Shown here: piece after piece, positions 34,014-45,295 of the stretch | Layout: each line of letters opens with the position of its first letter | Position numbering within the stretch: the stretch's first letter is position 1 | Source of the DNA: Hymenochaete sp. R1 | Taxonomy: Eukaryota; Basidiomycota; Agaricomycetes; Hymenochaetales; Hymenochaetaceae | DNA: 64,000 nucleotides | NCBI GenBank assembly: GCA_019400425.1 | Contig: JAFREE010000097.1 | Coordinates: 1 to 64,000 of the forward strand | Direction: 5' to 3' | The notes under the pieces: model-generated | Told to the model about the DNA's origin: nothing | Databases searched by the model: none | What the model saw: the letters and a program-made list of their open reading frames with translations, nothing else | Translations under genes and position numbers: made by a program

Positions 34014-35168
34014 ATGCAGCAGGACCCATTGGAGGTGCAGCGATCTCAGGTCAGTAGTGATAATATTGGCTACTAGAAACGCGTATATAACGGTGTGATT
34101 GATCCTTGTCCTCTTTCGTTTCTGGTTTTGGTTTTGTATTGGTGACCTATGCAGGTCGTCACGCACACAGTTAGCATCATCGAACATCTCCGGAGCACCG
34201 CAGATTACCTCGAGGCCCAACTCCCGTCTCTAGCACCACCAGGTGCTGCTCCTTCGCACGTCAACGTCAATGGCCTGTCGATGTTCCAGGTCTACCCAAC
34301 CGGCATCCCCGTGCCTCACCAGCAACCACAGCAACAACCTCATATGCAGCCCCAGCAAGCTCATCAACATGTTATAGCCGCTCCAGGAAGCTCTAGGAAG
34401 CGCAGCTCGCATGATATACTGCCCGAAGACGGCGCACCTCCCAAGAGAAGGCGTCGTAGGAAAGCCACCGCTGACGGGACCTTGGAGAACGGTGCAGGCG
34501 GTAGTGGTCGTCGGAGGGGGAAGCTGCCCGACGACCCCAATCGCCCCAAAAGGCCCGCTTCTGCCTACCTCGTCTTCCAAAACGAAATTCGACGCGAGAT
34601 GCAAGCTGCTAACCCCGGCAAACCATATCACGAAGTCCTCGGCAAGATCTCTGAACGCTGGACGAAGCTGTCTGAGGCCGAGCGGAAACATTATATCGAT
34701 TTCACGAACGGACAGAAGGCGGAGTATGCGAAGAATAAGGCGAGGTATGATGCGGAGCAGGCGGCAAAGGGAAATGGGCCACAGGGTGGTCCCCCTGTGA
34801 GGATGAACGGTGGTGGGGCGCCATCGGTACCGATACCTGTCGGACAGATGCTCGTACAAGGGCAAAATAGCATGCCCTCGGTCGGTCATGGTTTACCTGC
34901 ACCTCTCCCGCCTCCTGCGCCTGCTCATTTGCCGGGTACTGTTGCGGGGACACACGTGTTCCCGATCACCGCGACCTCAACCCCTGCAGTAACAGAAGAG
35001 GCAGAGGAAGAAGTGGATGATGATGACGAGATTGGTATAGAAGGTGAGGAGGATGAAGAGGTGGGAGAAGTCGAGGGGGATGTTGATGCCGGTGAGGAGA
35101 TTGACGTACCACAAGGTTCAGGTGACGAGGAGGACGAGGACGAGGCGAGCGAAGTTGATGAAGAGTGA
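34014..35168 (+). CDS. HMG-box chromatin protein with acidic tail
   Basis: Exon 1 (MQQDPLEVQRSQ, 34014-34049) splices to VVTHTVSIIEHLRSTADYLE, a short N-terminal helix. A Gln/Pro-rich linker and a basic PPKRRRRRK patch lead to one HMG box at about residues 130-200: RPKRPASAYLVFQNEIRREM, then YHEVLGKISERWTKLSEAER and KHYIDFTNGQKAEYAKNK. This is a sequence-nonspecific (HMGB/Nhp6/Nhp10-like) box by its PKRPASAYLVF opening and KW-type core. The C-terminus is a strongly acidic Glu/Asp tail of about 60 residues, as in animal HMGB1. Nuclear, DNA-bending role expected from the family. The exact orthologue (Nhp10 of INO80 or another) is not decided. Confidence 0.88.
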
Positions 35169-37140
35169 AAAACGTGGGCACTCCGACCCCGCGAGAAAAA
35201 CAACTTCTTCATCAAAACCAGAGAAGAATAAAGTGGTCCTCGTTTTTTCCTTTTTTTTCGTGTTCCTTGTGGTATGTGATTTACGCTTGGACCTTCGTGT
35301 GGATAAGATTAACTATTATTTACTTATCGTATCGTATCGTATCGTATCGTATCATATCGTATCGCATCGTATTGCATCGCATCGATATCATGAACTTTTC
35401 CCTTCCTTCTTCCTTTCGTTCGTCACCTTTATTTCCTTTACTTGTCTTGTTCTGTTTCGCATTGCACGTCATGGACAGCGACTGCATTCCCATACTCATT
35501 TTTATTTATTTCTGATACTCTTACTCTTTCCTCATCCTCGCTCTTCCGACATTCGACCTTCTCTCTTATACATTCGACTTGTCTCCACCACCCAAAAAAA
35601 AAGTCCTTTCCTCACCCTTCGCATTTTCTCGTTGATGTATCCATCCGAGTTCGGTTTCTTTCTCCAGTTCGCTTTTCTTTGGGCTCTACGACTCTCGATA
35701 GCAGGCTCGATACCTTTTACTTCTTTCCCTTTCTCTAGTGCAATAATCCCGCTTGCTTGTATGCTCACCTTACCGGAGCCGCGATACCTAAAACTCAGAC
35801 TCTCCCCTTCCCCCCGCGGGTCCAAACAGCACCTCTCATTTCTATTCGAGCTTCTTACATCCGGGCATTTCCCTCCTATCTCAAACTACTTCTACGCGTA
35901 GCTTTTTTGCAATAAGACGTGTTCATATGTTCTTGGTCTGCGTATCTTTGCTTGAGAGTGCGATTGAGAACCTTTGGGCGAGGGCCGTACACTTAGTACT
36001 AGTGAGTCAGTGACAACGAACACACTCGGCAACTGACCACTCCTCAACGACACAGGCCACGAACTGCTAGAAGGACCTGCTCTTTTTGACAGATTGTCAT
36101 CATCCTCGGAAGGATAAGGTTATGCTCATGAATATCGATTAAAGTAAAGCTTATGTTACTAATTGTCTATAATGTCATGACCACCGCTGTCTGCTACAAA
36201 ATCTGCTTCGGGGTAGTAAGAGGAAGGGATTCCAACTTGAAGCTGGTAAAAGAAAGAATGCTGCCAGCTTGCGTGTTGAGCACAGTTCCCCAGGCTGGCT
36301 AGAATTATTTTACTCCTCTTCTTTTTTCTTAGACTTGCGATGATAAACTTTATGGTATCACCGGCCCGGGCTTTCGAGCCTGCAATAGATTCAGAAGGCT
36401 CACTGGCAGATACCTCATGAGCGTCCAATCTCTACAGCTGTAATTCTTTCTTGGACGGCTCTTCTACCAAGCGACGTCAAGCTGGCAGGGCTTTGTTCTC
36501 GTGTCGTAGCACGGTCGTCGTTTCTGTGGGCTAACAGTTTATTTTATTGATACTAGATTATGGGTGGCACGGTGGTCATGAAAGGTTCTGGTGGTGGTTG
36601 GAAGATAGAAAGTAGGATAGACCGGCTCGGTGAGGCTCTGAGGCTCAGTCTTGGTGGCCAATTCCTAAATCAACACCATTTTTCTCCGCTCGGTCAGTTT
36701 CAAACCACCGCGAACCGACACCACCAACCCAGAACATATTCGACCTTTGAACAATGAACAGAAATCTTCTGACGAATACAGTTTAAAAAATTGGAGTGAC
36801 TACAACGTCGAAAAACCTTTTCCTTTTGGATACCCAGCCTGACAACTGACGTTTTTGAAAAAGTGCAATCGATGGTACTGGTGACAGTCCGAGCCTGAGA
36901 TGGGGTTTTTCTTCTCATTTCGTTTCGGAAACTCCGAATGCCGTTCCCGTGCTGGCCTCCCCTGTAACTAACTTGGCCTGTTTAAAGCTCCTTGTATTTA
37001 CCTTTTCTCTTACAAGTATTGATTTAATAAAAGTTATATAAAAATACTACGCCCCATCAGCCACAAATCCGCCAAGGAGAATCTAGGTGCAGACGGATAA
37101 TTCGTTAAATAGACTGCTCTGATCTGATGACATGAGGATC
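35169..37140. other. Gene-poor stretch between HMG-box gene and paralogue E
   Basis: Almost 2 kb. The first 700 bases are CT-rich and include an ATCGT pentanucleotide array, and probably form the HMG-box 3' region. The rest is unremarkable. I looked for tRNA, coding and paralogue-family remnants and found none that hold up. Confidence 0.5.
35326..35385 (+). repeat. Degenerate ATCGT pentanucleotide array
   Basis: About twelve units of ATCGT with single-base variants (ATCAT, ATCGC, ATTGC). It lies outside coding sequence, just downstream of the HMG-box stop codon. Confidence 0.85.
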
Positions 37141-38252
37141 CTATCTCTTCCTTGCTGGGTTATGTCCGTGAGTGGTACGAGCTGCCTTTCTGCAATGCTC
37201 TTCCCATTCAGAATCCATGCGTCTGCGCGACATGAGAATATCTCTAGTAGCACCCTGGCTGCGGTGGAGCTGGTAATGAGCCTCAGCGGTTTGTTTCAGG
37301 TATCCCAGCAGGCTGTCCTCCGCACTTTGACGATCGTATGGGTGATACGCGTGAAGAGGCTGCCTAAAGAACTTATAGGCCACTCCGCAGTGCGGAACAG
37401 AGCATTTGAGCCTTGCATCCATGGCTTATTTTAATTTTGAAATGGAAAAAAAGATGGATGGACGGGGTAGAAAATCGACGAACTGGCGTTAGCAAGTAGA
37501 CCTCATACTCCCATTTTATTGGAAGACTCACGAAGTACGAGGTGAAAACCTTTGGTACAAGTCATGTTGAAATCCTTAACGAGTTCTTGCACAAGCGCCG
37601 GAACAGCTGGAGGATGCTGAGAGCTTGCTTGGTTAACGGTAGCTTCTTTTTTACCCATCTCGCGCTGAAGCAGCTCAGCGCGGGTTCCGCTCCCCTCAAA
37701 CCTGCCTACATTCTCTGTCAACTCTTTACGCACCGCACCCCAATTAACCCTCTCTTCACGGAAATCGTCGAGGACCTTCGTCATGCGACGCATGCATTCA
37801 TCTCGCTCGGCTTTAAAGTGTTGGATCTGGGCCTCCAAGACTTCCGTCATCGCGTTGCTTATGGCAAACCAGGCTTCTCCATAGAAGCCGGTATGGGAGG
37901 AAGTTATTGGGATTTTGGCACGTTCGTCTGTGTCCAGAATACATTCACCAGGCGAGGCACACTTGAGGTAGAAAACTAAAGGAAATTTCAGAGCTCTCAG
38001 CTTACGGAATGGGGAGAGGAAAGACGGAAAGAAGCTCACAGTTTTCGGGTACAGGTGCGTACCAACGGTTCGCGCCCACAGCCAGTATCTTCTTGAAATC
38101 CTCGATGATCTTCTCTCCGACTACAAAAACAATGATGCGATGAACAATTTGGCCTAAGAATACTACACGAGATGATGCGGGAAACGTTTGCAGATAGACT
38201 TACAGAACTCCAGCTCGGAGCCAATACTATTATCTGGTGAGAAGTAGTTCAT
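37141..38252 (-). CDS. Paralogue E of a two-module Cys-Cys-His family (unrecognised)
   Basis: Four exons in phase 1, read leftwards: 38252-38204, 38120-38040, 37975-37532, 37424-37141 (285 residues). The start MNYFSPDNSIGSELEF is preferred over in-frame upstream ATGs (to 38348) because paralogue D also begins just before ELEF. Exon 2 is again 81 bases: GEKIIEDFKKILAVGANRWY then APVPEN. Exon 3 opens LKCASPGEC and has SNAMTEVLEAQIQHFKAER and an FNMTCTKGFHLVL close. Exon 4 has LKCSVPHC, GVAYKFF, the H-x3-H motif EAHYQLHRSQG, then DSEWEEHCRKA and a basic tail. It lies 9 kb from the other four and on the other strand. Function unknown. Confidence 0.73.
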
Positions 38253-39024
38253 CGATGCGCTGAAGAAGTTGAGAGGAGTGCAAAAAATACGTGTGATGAG
38301 GGAAACGGGAAGAGATTTGAACACCCGGGTCCCCATTCCATATAGCATGCCTGCAAGATCCTATCATTGCAAAAGCATAGTAGTCCTTCTCGGCCAATTA
38401 TAAACAAGAGCATTGCGCTTGGTCACAAGGGAACTGTATTTGTAGTCTGAAAGGGGTCGTGTGCAAAGTAAGTAGAACTTCAGAGTGGCGTTTCGTTAAC
38501 TAGTAGAAGAATCCCCAAGTAAGCGCGCAAATGTACTCTAAGCGTGAACAAGTTAGCGAAGAAATGCGGGCCAAGCGTAAGATTTGAATTAGCAATGCCC
38601 AGCAGCATTAGCTCGAGTCTTCATAAGACTTTTCTACTCAACTCAATGGTGAGATGAGCCGAGCGGGTGATAAAAACTCGTAGGAGGTAGGTATGATGGT
38701 CAATCCAAGCATAGGAGGGTCCGTTTTTGAACCCATCGAAGGATGTTGCGTCAATACAGGCAGCAGTCACTAAAAATTTAAGCCTTGCAAATCTCGACAA
38801 ACTCCTCCATCTCATTTACAGTCCAAATCGGCCTCCTAACGCAGGAGATTGCACCGTTCATTTCGGACTTCGTCATGCCTGAGCATCGTCAGTATCAACG
38901 AAAATTTCGTTCGCCATGTTCTTTGCTGTGTTTCCAGGCTGGATTTCAGGATCGACGGCGATGTAACTGGTTAACTAGGATGGTGGGAGTGGGCTGCGAG
39001 ACGAGCCCCAGCCTCGCACGGTGC
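38253..39024. other. Spacer between paralogue E and IMP3
   Basis: 772 bases, mostly promoter of E. On the minus strand a short frame beginning MANEIFVDTDDAQ (near 38917) and a second one, MTKSEMNGAISC... (near 38878-38783), look mildly protein-like. They cannot be joined with GT-AG sites I can see, so no gene is called. Confidence 0.4.
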
Positions 39025-39714
39025 TCATAGAAGGTCAAAGTCATCGAGCTAGAGAAAAGGTAAGTTGAAGCGTTAGCGAGGCGCAAAAGAAAAAGAGCCA
39101 ATCTAACACCCCAGTCAAACGTCAACGTACCTCGTCATTATAACTCATCACCGTCCTCTTTAGCTTCGACGTGTCCACCCACGTCACAAAGTCCTCCATA
39201 TGCCTCGTCACCAAAAACGCAGGATCCGTAATCGTGTCCGGACCCACCCTCACATGTCCCTGCTCCACAAACTTCGCCGCAGCGCTCACGCTTTCCGCCA
39301 TACGCACGCGACACATCACCACCGCCAGCCGTCTCCGACAAAACGCGCTCACGCTCACTTTATTTTGGACGTCGGAGAGTTTTGCGGCGGTAGGGAGGAT
39401 CCCGAGGTCGTAGAGTTTGTTGAGGAGGGTTGCTTCTGAGCGCGGGCGGAAGGGGTCTTGGGCTGGGAGGAGGGAGAGACGGGAGGCGTAGGACTTGAGG
39501 GAACCGCAGAGTTTGTTGTATTTGTGGTAGTCGTCACGGCTTTGGATGTGGTAGCGGCGCATGACTCTGATCTCGCGCAGGTTGGCGTCTTGCTTCCACT
39601 ACGATAAAATGAGTTTGAATGGAAAGAATATGTGGATGCTTGAGGGGCGCTTACGTTGAGAAAGTCGACTTTCTTGAGCAGCTTCTGCTCGTGATGCTTG
39701 AATTGTCGGACCAT
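39025..39714 (-). CDS. IMP3: U3 snoRNP protein IMP3
   Basis: A component of the small-subunit processome that helps U3 snoRNA pair with pre-rRNA, acting in the nucleolus. Three exons: MVRQFKHHEQKLLKKVDFLN, then WKQDANLREIRVMRRYHIQS and the main body, then a 24-base last exon giving the LDDFDLL end. The body contains the ribosomal S4/S9 N-terminal part (SRDDYHKYNKLCGSLKSYA) and the S4 RNA-binding domain: FCRRRLAVVMCRVRMAESVS, then FVEQGHVRVGPDTITDPAFL and MEDFVTWVD. These closely match animal IMP3. Length, about 180 residues, is normal. The start ATG at 39714 is certain from the conserved N-terminus. Confidence 0.97.
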
Positions 39715-40229
39715 GGTATGCGCGGAGAGATACCAAAACGGATTGTTCAGTGTACTTTGATGAATTCAGAATTGGAGTTTGAGCAAGTTCGAGAAGCTGA
39801 GATTACTGCTGGATTGGCGCGCATAAATCATAAAAAAATGAAAGAGGATGAAGAGACGGAAAGTTCCGAATTCTTTGCTTATGTCATTACTATCTAAGCA
39901 ATATCTAAATTTAAAGTCTACCCCTCCTTGATCGTCCTTTCTCTCTTACTCTCACTCGCCACACCTGCACATTTCACGCCGACCAATAGTCTTACAAACG
40001 GACCATCTATACGTGTCTCGGAAGATAGTGTGCCTTTGTCAATCCTGCTCTGCGCTTGTGCACGCGCCTCGATACTCGTTCTCGCTCAATTAAACGGATT
40101 TACACGGCTCCATATATGAAGGAATGTTTTGAAGGTTTGTCTTATTCTCGTATAGAGAGAAAAGGACAAGCCTAGATGTTGGAAAGTCTTCACCAGAAGA
40201 GCTCTGGACATACAAGACATACGCCACCT
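39715..40229. other. Spacer upstream of IMP3
   Basis: 515 bases holding the IMP3 promoter. Open frames at 39619-40119 show no motif. Nothing else supported. Confidence 0.45.
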
Positions 40230-40780
40230 GTCACATCAACTATTGGGCGTACCGGTACCCTTCATCCTCACCCTTCCAATACACAATACGCCTCGTATCC
40301 GACAGCTTGTACCCGTAAAGCTCATAGATCGCACCAGATCCGCCCTGCCTTAGCACATAATCGTCCGCATAAGAGGTAGAGCTGGCTCTTTTTTTGGTAG
40401 TGTCGCAGGGTTGTTCTATCCCCTCCTTGTCGCCGACTTCTGTTAATTGCGCAAGTACGTGTTTAAAGTACCGTCTCCGGAGCTTCTGAAGTTGTGTGAG
40501 CGTCTATTTTCCATTTTTTTTTGTCTTTTGGTGAGTCTCTGACATTGTACGACTTGGTTCGACGTGGTGCGCCCTATCTCAAGGCGAGTGCGCTCGGCAA
40601 GCTCGACGTCGGGGCTCGTTGGCTTGTTGGAAGGCTTGTTCACTTTGGACTCGTTGGGAAAGGCGAGGCAGGCTCCGGTGAGAATGAAACAGCGCTCTCT
40701 TAAAGAAGAGTCGTGCGAAAGTAAGCGTATGGAAGAGCTACTTACACAGTCCTGAGTATCAGCCACGCTCTTGTTTGAGG
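40230..40780 (-). pseudogene. Decayed duplicate of the coiled-coil gene at 41238-41963
   Basis: Several blocks line up in order with the neighbouring gene. The 20-base CCTTCCAATACACAATACGC near 40264 also occurs near 41260. The TGCGCAAGTACGTG ... CGTCTCCGGAGC stretch (about 40448-40482) matches about 41522-41556. A GTTTGAGGGGCC stretch near 40770 matches the first exon of the parent near 41912. Between them, large parts of the parent are missing, and near 40500 four bases are lost relative to the parent (the AGACAGGCATTCACACAG region), breaking the frame. No intact frame remains. Confidence 0.65.
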
Positions 40781-41237
40781 GGCCTTGCGTTTATGGGCAG
40801 GGCTACCGAATCTTTCTTTCTTGTGTTGGTGAAGCGGATGAGAACGGGGACGTAACACGCAAGGAGGAACCCAAGAAGACTTAAAGAATGAAGGGGGAGG
40901 ATTGGAAAAGGATGAAGCATGAGCTTTGTATGGGATGAAAACTCAAAGGTTCTCCAAATAATGGGAGGATGAAATTGAACGAGGACATCAGCTTTATGAG
41001 GAGCAAGTCCAAGACACTATGAAGCAGATGTAAAGTATGCTAGTGTACGCTCATAGATGTCGCGTATTACAATTTTTTTATTGGATGCATTCCAGATACA
41101 TGTCTATATTCCCGCATGATACAACGCAGTACTGAACACATCATGATCAATTCAAAATGGACTGCTAGATTCCAAAGGATGCCACACAAGCAAAGGATGT
41201 GCAACTCGATTTTTTTTCTATCCTATGCCGCCTACTA
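40781..41237. other. Spacer between decayed duplicate and its parent
   Basis: 457 bases, AT-rich. It presumably holds the 3' end of the leftward parent gene. No feature seen. Confidence 0.45.
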
Positions 41238-41963
41238 TCAATATGTTTCATCACCAGCCTTCCAATACACAATACGCTCCATCTCCTCTGACAGATCGTA
41301 TTTGTTCAACCTATGAATGGCGGCCAGCTCGTCTAGCCATAGGGCATAGTCGTTTGAGCATTCACCGATTTTTACGAATATTGTCCCGTGCTGTGCCTCG
41401 ACGAGCCCCACGAGCTCGTCGAAACGCGTCTTCAAATCTGTCGGCGGCGGCAGAGATGGGGTCGACTTGAGCTTGGTCTTCAAGCTTTTCTTCTTTCCGC
41501 TTTCACCGTCCTTCACTGGCTGTGCAAGTACATGAGCGAAATATCGCCTCCGGAGCTCGCGTAGCTGTGTGAATGCCTGTCTGCGTTTCTTCATCTTCTG
41601 AAGCGCCTCGTCCGATTTTTCTCGTTGCAGCTTGTCTTCGTTCGTCCCGTCGAGTTCTTTCTCCAGGCGGCTGAGTGCAGCGATCTCTGTGTCGAGTTTC
41701 GTTAGCGTGTCGGAGAGCTTCAGTGCTTTGTTCCTGTCGGAAGGGAGGATGTGGGCGTCGGAAAAGGGGGAGGCGTACAAGGCAACGCTATCCTGGAAAC
41801 TTACTGTGTAAATCATTCATTCAGCCCGTGCGTCCACTGTCTCTGTAATTATAAAGAATGAAAGGTACGTGGCGAGGGACTGCTTACAATGTGCTGGGTA
41901 ACCGCCTGCTCGTTTGAGAGGCTTTGTCTCGTCGACTGCATGAGGGTTGCGTGATGTTGACAT
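41238..41963 (-). CDS. Small coiled-coil protein (unrecognised)
   Basis: Two exons: MSTSRNPHAVDETKPLKRAG and GYPAH from 41963, then an intron of about 73 bases, then LSFQDSVALYASPFSDAHIL onwards; about 217 residues. The middle is a charged heptad-like helix (LKLSDTLTKLDTEIAALSRL, then DEALQKMKKRRQAFTQLREL). After a Lys/Ser/Pro-rich linker the C-terminal domain is more globular, including FDELVGLVEAQHGTIFVKIG and DYALWLDELAAIHRLNKYD. No family recognised, and no signal peptide or membrane segment. A truncated, frameshifted copy lies 0.5 kb downstream, which suggests a local tandem duplication. Confidence 0.75.
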
Positions 41964-43438
41964 TTCAGTATTGATAGTAAAAAGCTAGAGCAGAGCAGAT
42001 AAGAAGGGGGAAATACTAGCTGGTAAACAAGCTGGCCCATCAAGGTATGTGGCGAGCTCTGAGAGGAGATATGTACTTTGATAAGTAAGGGGAAGATGGA
42101 AGGGGAAATAGGAAAAGCCCCAAAGGCGAAGTGAAGAAAGTAGATACAGAGTACTGTTCGCAAAACTATGTGCAGAGAACGCATCTTTCATTTTTTCAAA
42201 GAATTGAGATGATTGTATGCGCTGAGTGGCTTGTGAGGGGATCACGTACCCAGGTTCTCACGCCCCTCCCAGAATCGGATGGATGCGATGTCGAGCGTCT
42301 GGGTGGGTGAGTCGAAGATAAACGTTAGGGAAATCCAAGCGCCGCCCTCTTCTCATTCTTCTTCTCTTCCTTCTTCCCTCGTCATCGTCGTCGTCGTCGT
42401 CGTCACCAGCTGACGACCACACCAATCAATTGTCGACGAACAACATCAAGCGATCGCAGGCGGTGTCTTCTGATCCCATCTTTAGACTATTCTACTCTGG
42501 CACTTCAACTGAAGCCCACGGAATCCATTACCCGCGACAGCGACCAGACCCTCCACCTCTCCAAATTTTACCACTTTCTACCTTTGTCTTCGTCCGCGAG
42601 CAGTCGTCGGCGCTGGTTTTGAGGTCGACGAAGAAATAGAGAAGAATCGGGAACGACGACGAGCGGATAGGACGACCCGCGTCGAAACACGTTTCTCTCT
42701 CCGCGCCTTCCCTTCCCTTCCTCCCCTCGTCTCCTCCCTTTTGGTCCCGCGACGACACAACACAACACAACCACCCCCCGACACGACCCTCCTCTCCCCC
42801 CATCCCATCACCGTTGCTCACCGTCATCTCTCGCTCAGCAACGAGTCATTTTACGTTCAGCCGTGCAGGAAGGAACGCATTTCGGGAATCTAGTTAATAG
42901 TGTTATTTCAATATAGGTCAGTTCGGTCACGTTTCATCCTTACGCTTCTTCTGGAGAAAGTTTGGTCCCCCCTTCTCTTTCCCTTCAACCGTCACTAATC
43001 TCTTATTTCTCGTCGTGCATTCCTCGTGGTTCGTGTTGGGATCAAATGTCTGGGCTCTAGGACTGGGACTTGGGGAATTCATTCACCATCATCGGAATCG
43101 AAGACATCCCTCACGCTCACGCGCACGCTATCTTTCGTCAGCAGCGTCGCACTTCCTCGTAAAGAGGAACGACGTAACACCACCATCCCTCTTCTGAGCC
43201 GTGCTTCTTGCGTCGGTGGCTAGCCACCATTCATACATACACTCACATTCCGTCACTCACGCGGACACGAGGAGAAGGTCACCAACTACAACGTTAACCA
43301 CAACCAAACCCGACACGTCTCTTTCTTCATCCTTTACCCCTTCTCAACCACATACCCTCCGACATTTTCCGCTCCTTCTTCTTTTAAAACTTTTATTATC
43401 CTCCCTTCTTCATTTCCCGACTCGATAATCCGAACAAA
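41964..43438. promoter_or_regulatory. Divergent region before the LIM-binding gene
   Basis: About 1.5 kb. The right half is C/T/A-rich with long pyrimidine tracts, which suggests a long 5' leader for the rightward gene, possibly with an intron. A CGT microsatellite lies at about 42381-42404. No upstream gene supported. Confidence 0.45.
42381..42404 (+). repeat. GTC/CGT trinucleotide microsatellite
   Basis: GTCATCGTC followed by perfect GTC units, non-coding, upstream of the LIM-binding gene. Confidence 0.8.
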
Positions 43439-45251
43439 ATGATGAACAACGCACACGCGCGGCCCGCGTCGTTACTCGGTGGATTCAACGGACAACCCGT
43501 CCCGGGCGGCGGCGCAGGAGGGCCAGGTCCAAGCCAGGGCCCTTCGAACATGTCTCTGGGAGGGCTGAACCTCAGCGGCGGCCTTGGCGGTGTAGCAGGG
43601 ATGGGAAATATAGGCGGCGGCGGCGGCGCGGGTGGACCGATGAACGGGATGGGGTCGTTAGGGAATATGGGCAGTATGGGCTCCGTCGGAGGGCTAGGAA
43701 GCATGGCAGCAGGACCAAGTGGGCAGCACCAACATCAACATCCGCAACAACAACAACAGCAGATGTCGCAACATGGGCATGGGCACGGTCCTGGACCTGG
43801 GCCAGGGCAGCAACATGGTGGAGGACCCATGGGTCTCATTCCCAATCACGCTCATGGACATAATCCGCAAGGACAGCAGGGACAGCCCCAGCAATCACAT
43901 AATCCACCTCCGATGGGTGGGTTGGCACCGTCGCAGGCAGGGAATCCGGCAGCGAACCAACAAAATCTACAGTTCCTGAACCAGCAACAGCAAAGAGTCA
44001 TGCAGATGCGTCAGCAGCACCAACATCAGCAGCAGCTACAGCATCAACAACAGCAAGGCCAGCCTCAACATGGAATGGGTGGGTTTCCTGGCTCGGGTAC
44101 GTTTTTTTCTCTCCTAGTTACTCGTTTTCGAACGGGTCATACCCCGACGAAAGTGATAATTTATTCTAATTCAATTGGGTTTTACGGTATTCCGTAGGGT
44201 CAACTAATGGCCTGGGAGCGATGCAGGGTCTCGGCGGCATGGTCGGCGGCGGTTTCCCGAGCTCAGGTCCCATGTCACAACTTCAATTGCAACAAGCTAT
44301 GGGCATGGGTCGAGGTCAACCTGCGGCTGGAGGTGGTCCTGGAGGTCCTGGCCACCCTCCTCAATCTCAAACACAGCAGCAACCACAGCAACACGCGCAG
44401 CAGCAGGTTGGCGGAGGGATGGGGCCGATGGGGAGTTTAGGTGGGATGAATCTGGGAGGTGGTGGAGCGGGTGGGATCGGCGCGAGTGGGATAAACATAA
44501 TGGGAATGGGGACGCCTTCGGCGCTTATGCGACAACAACAGCAAGGAGGTGTTGGCCAACAGGGATCAGGGCCGGGTGCGCCGGGGCAACAACATCAACG
44601 GGTACCGTCGGCATCGTTCCCTGGGGGGTCCGTACCAGGAGGCCCGCAACAACCTCAGCCTCCTGGACCGCCTGGGACACAGCAGCAGCAACAGCAAGCA
44701 CAGAGAGGTGCAGGGAATGTGAATGGTGTACCGAGGGAGTTTGCGGCGGCGATGAACCAGCAAGATCCCTCGCAGCAACAACAGCTGCTGTTGCAACAAA
44801 GGCAAAGGGAACACCAGATGCATGCCGGTCAGCAGCAACATACACAGCAACCACAGCCGCATCCTATGGTCGGATCATCAAGCGCCGGACCTCAACCGCA
44901 TCCCATGGTAGGCGCCGGTGGGCCAGGGGGTGGTCCCCCGCAGCAACATCATCAACAGCAGCAGCAGCAGCCAGGACCAAGCCAGCCGCAACCACCGCAA
45001 ATGGGAGCTCGAGGGGGAGTTGCTAATGGTGCTGGGACTCCTTCGCCTTTTCCACCGATGTCAGGAGCGGGTGCGCATAGCGTGAGTCCGATGGGTATGC
45101 CTGGATCGGCGGCGGCGGTGCAGCGTGCGCCGTCCGCGCAGTCGATGGGAGGGGGCGGCGGGCCTCAGCATCATGCAATGGCGCATCAGCAGGCTCTTCA
45201 GCATCAGCACGTCCACCAACAACAACATCCTCATCAAGGAGGACCTAATCC

Positions 45252-45295
<44 letters not shown>

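Noticed and set aside
36360..36428. tRNA-like B-box on the minus strand (GGCTCGAAAGCC)
   Set aside because: The T-arm spacing is wrong and no acceptor or anticodon stem can be paired around it.
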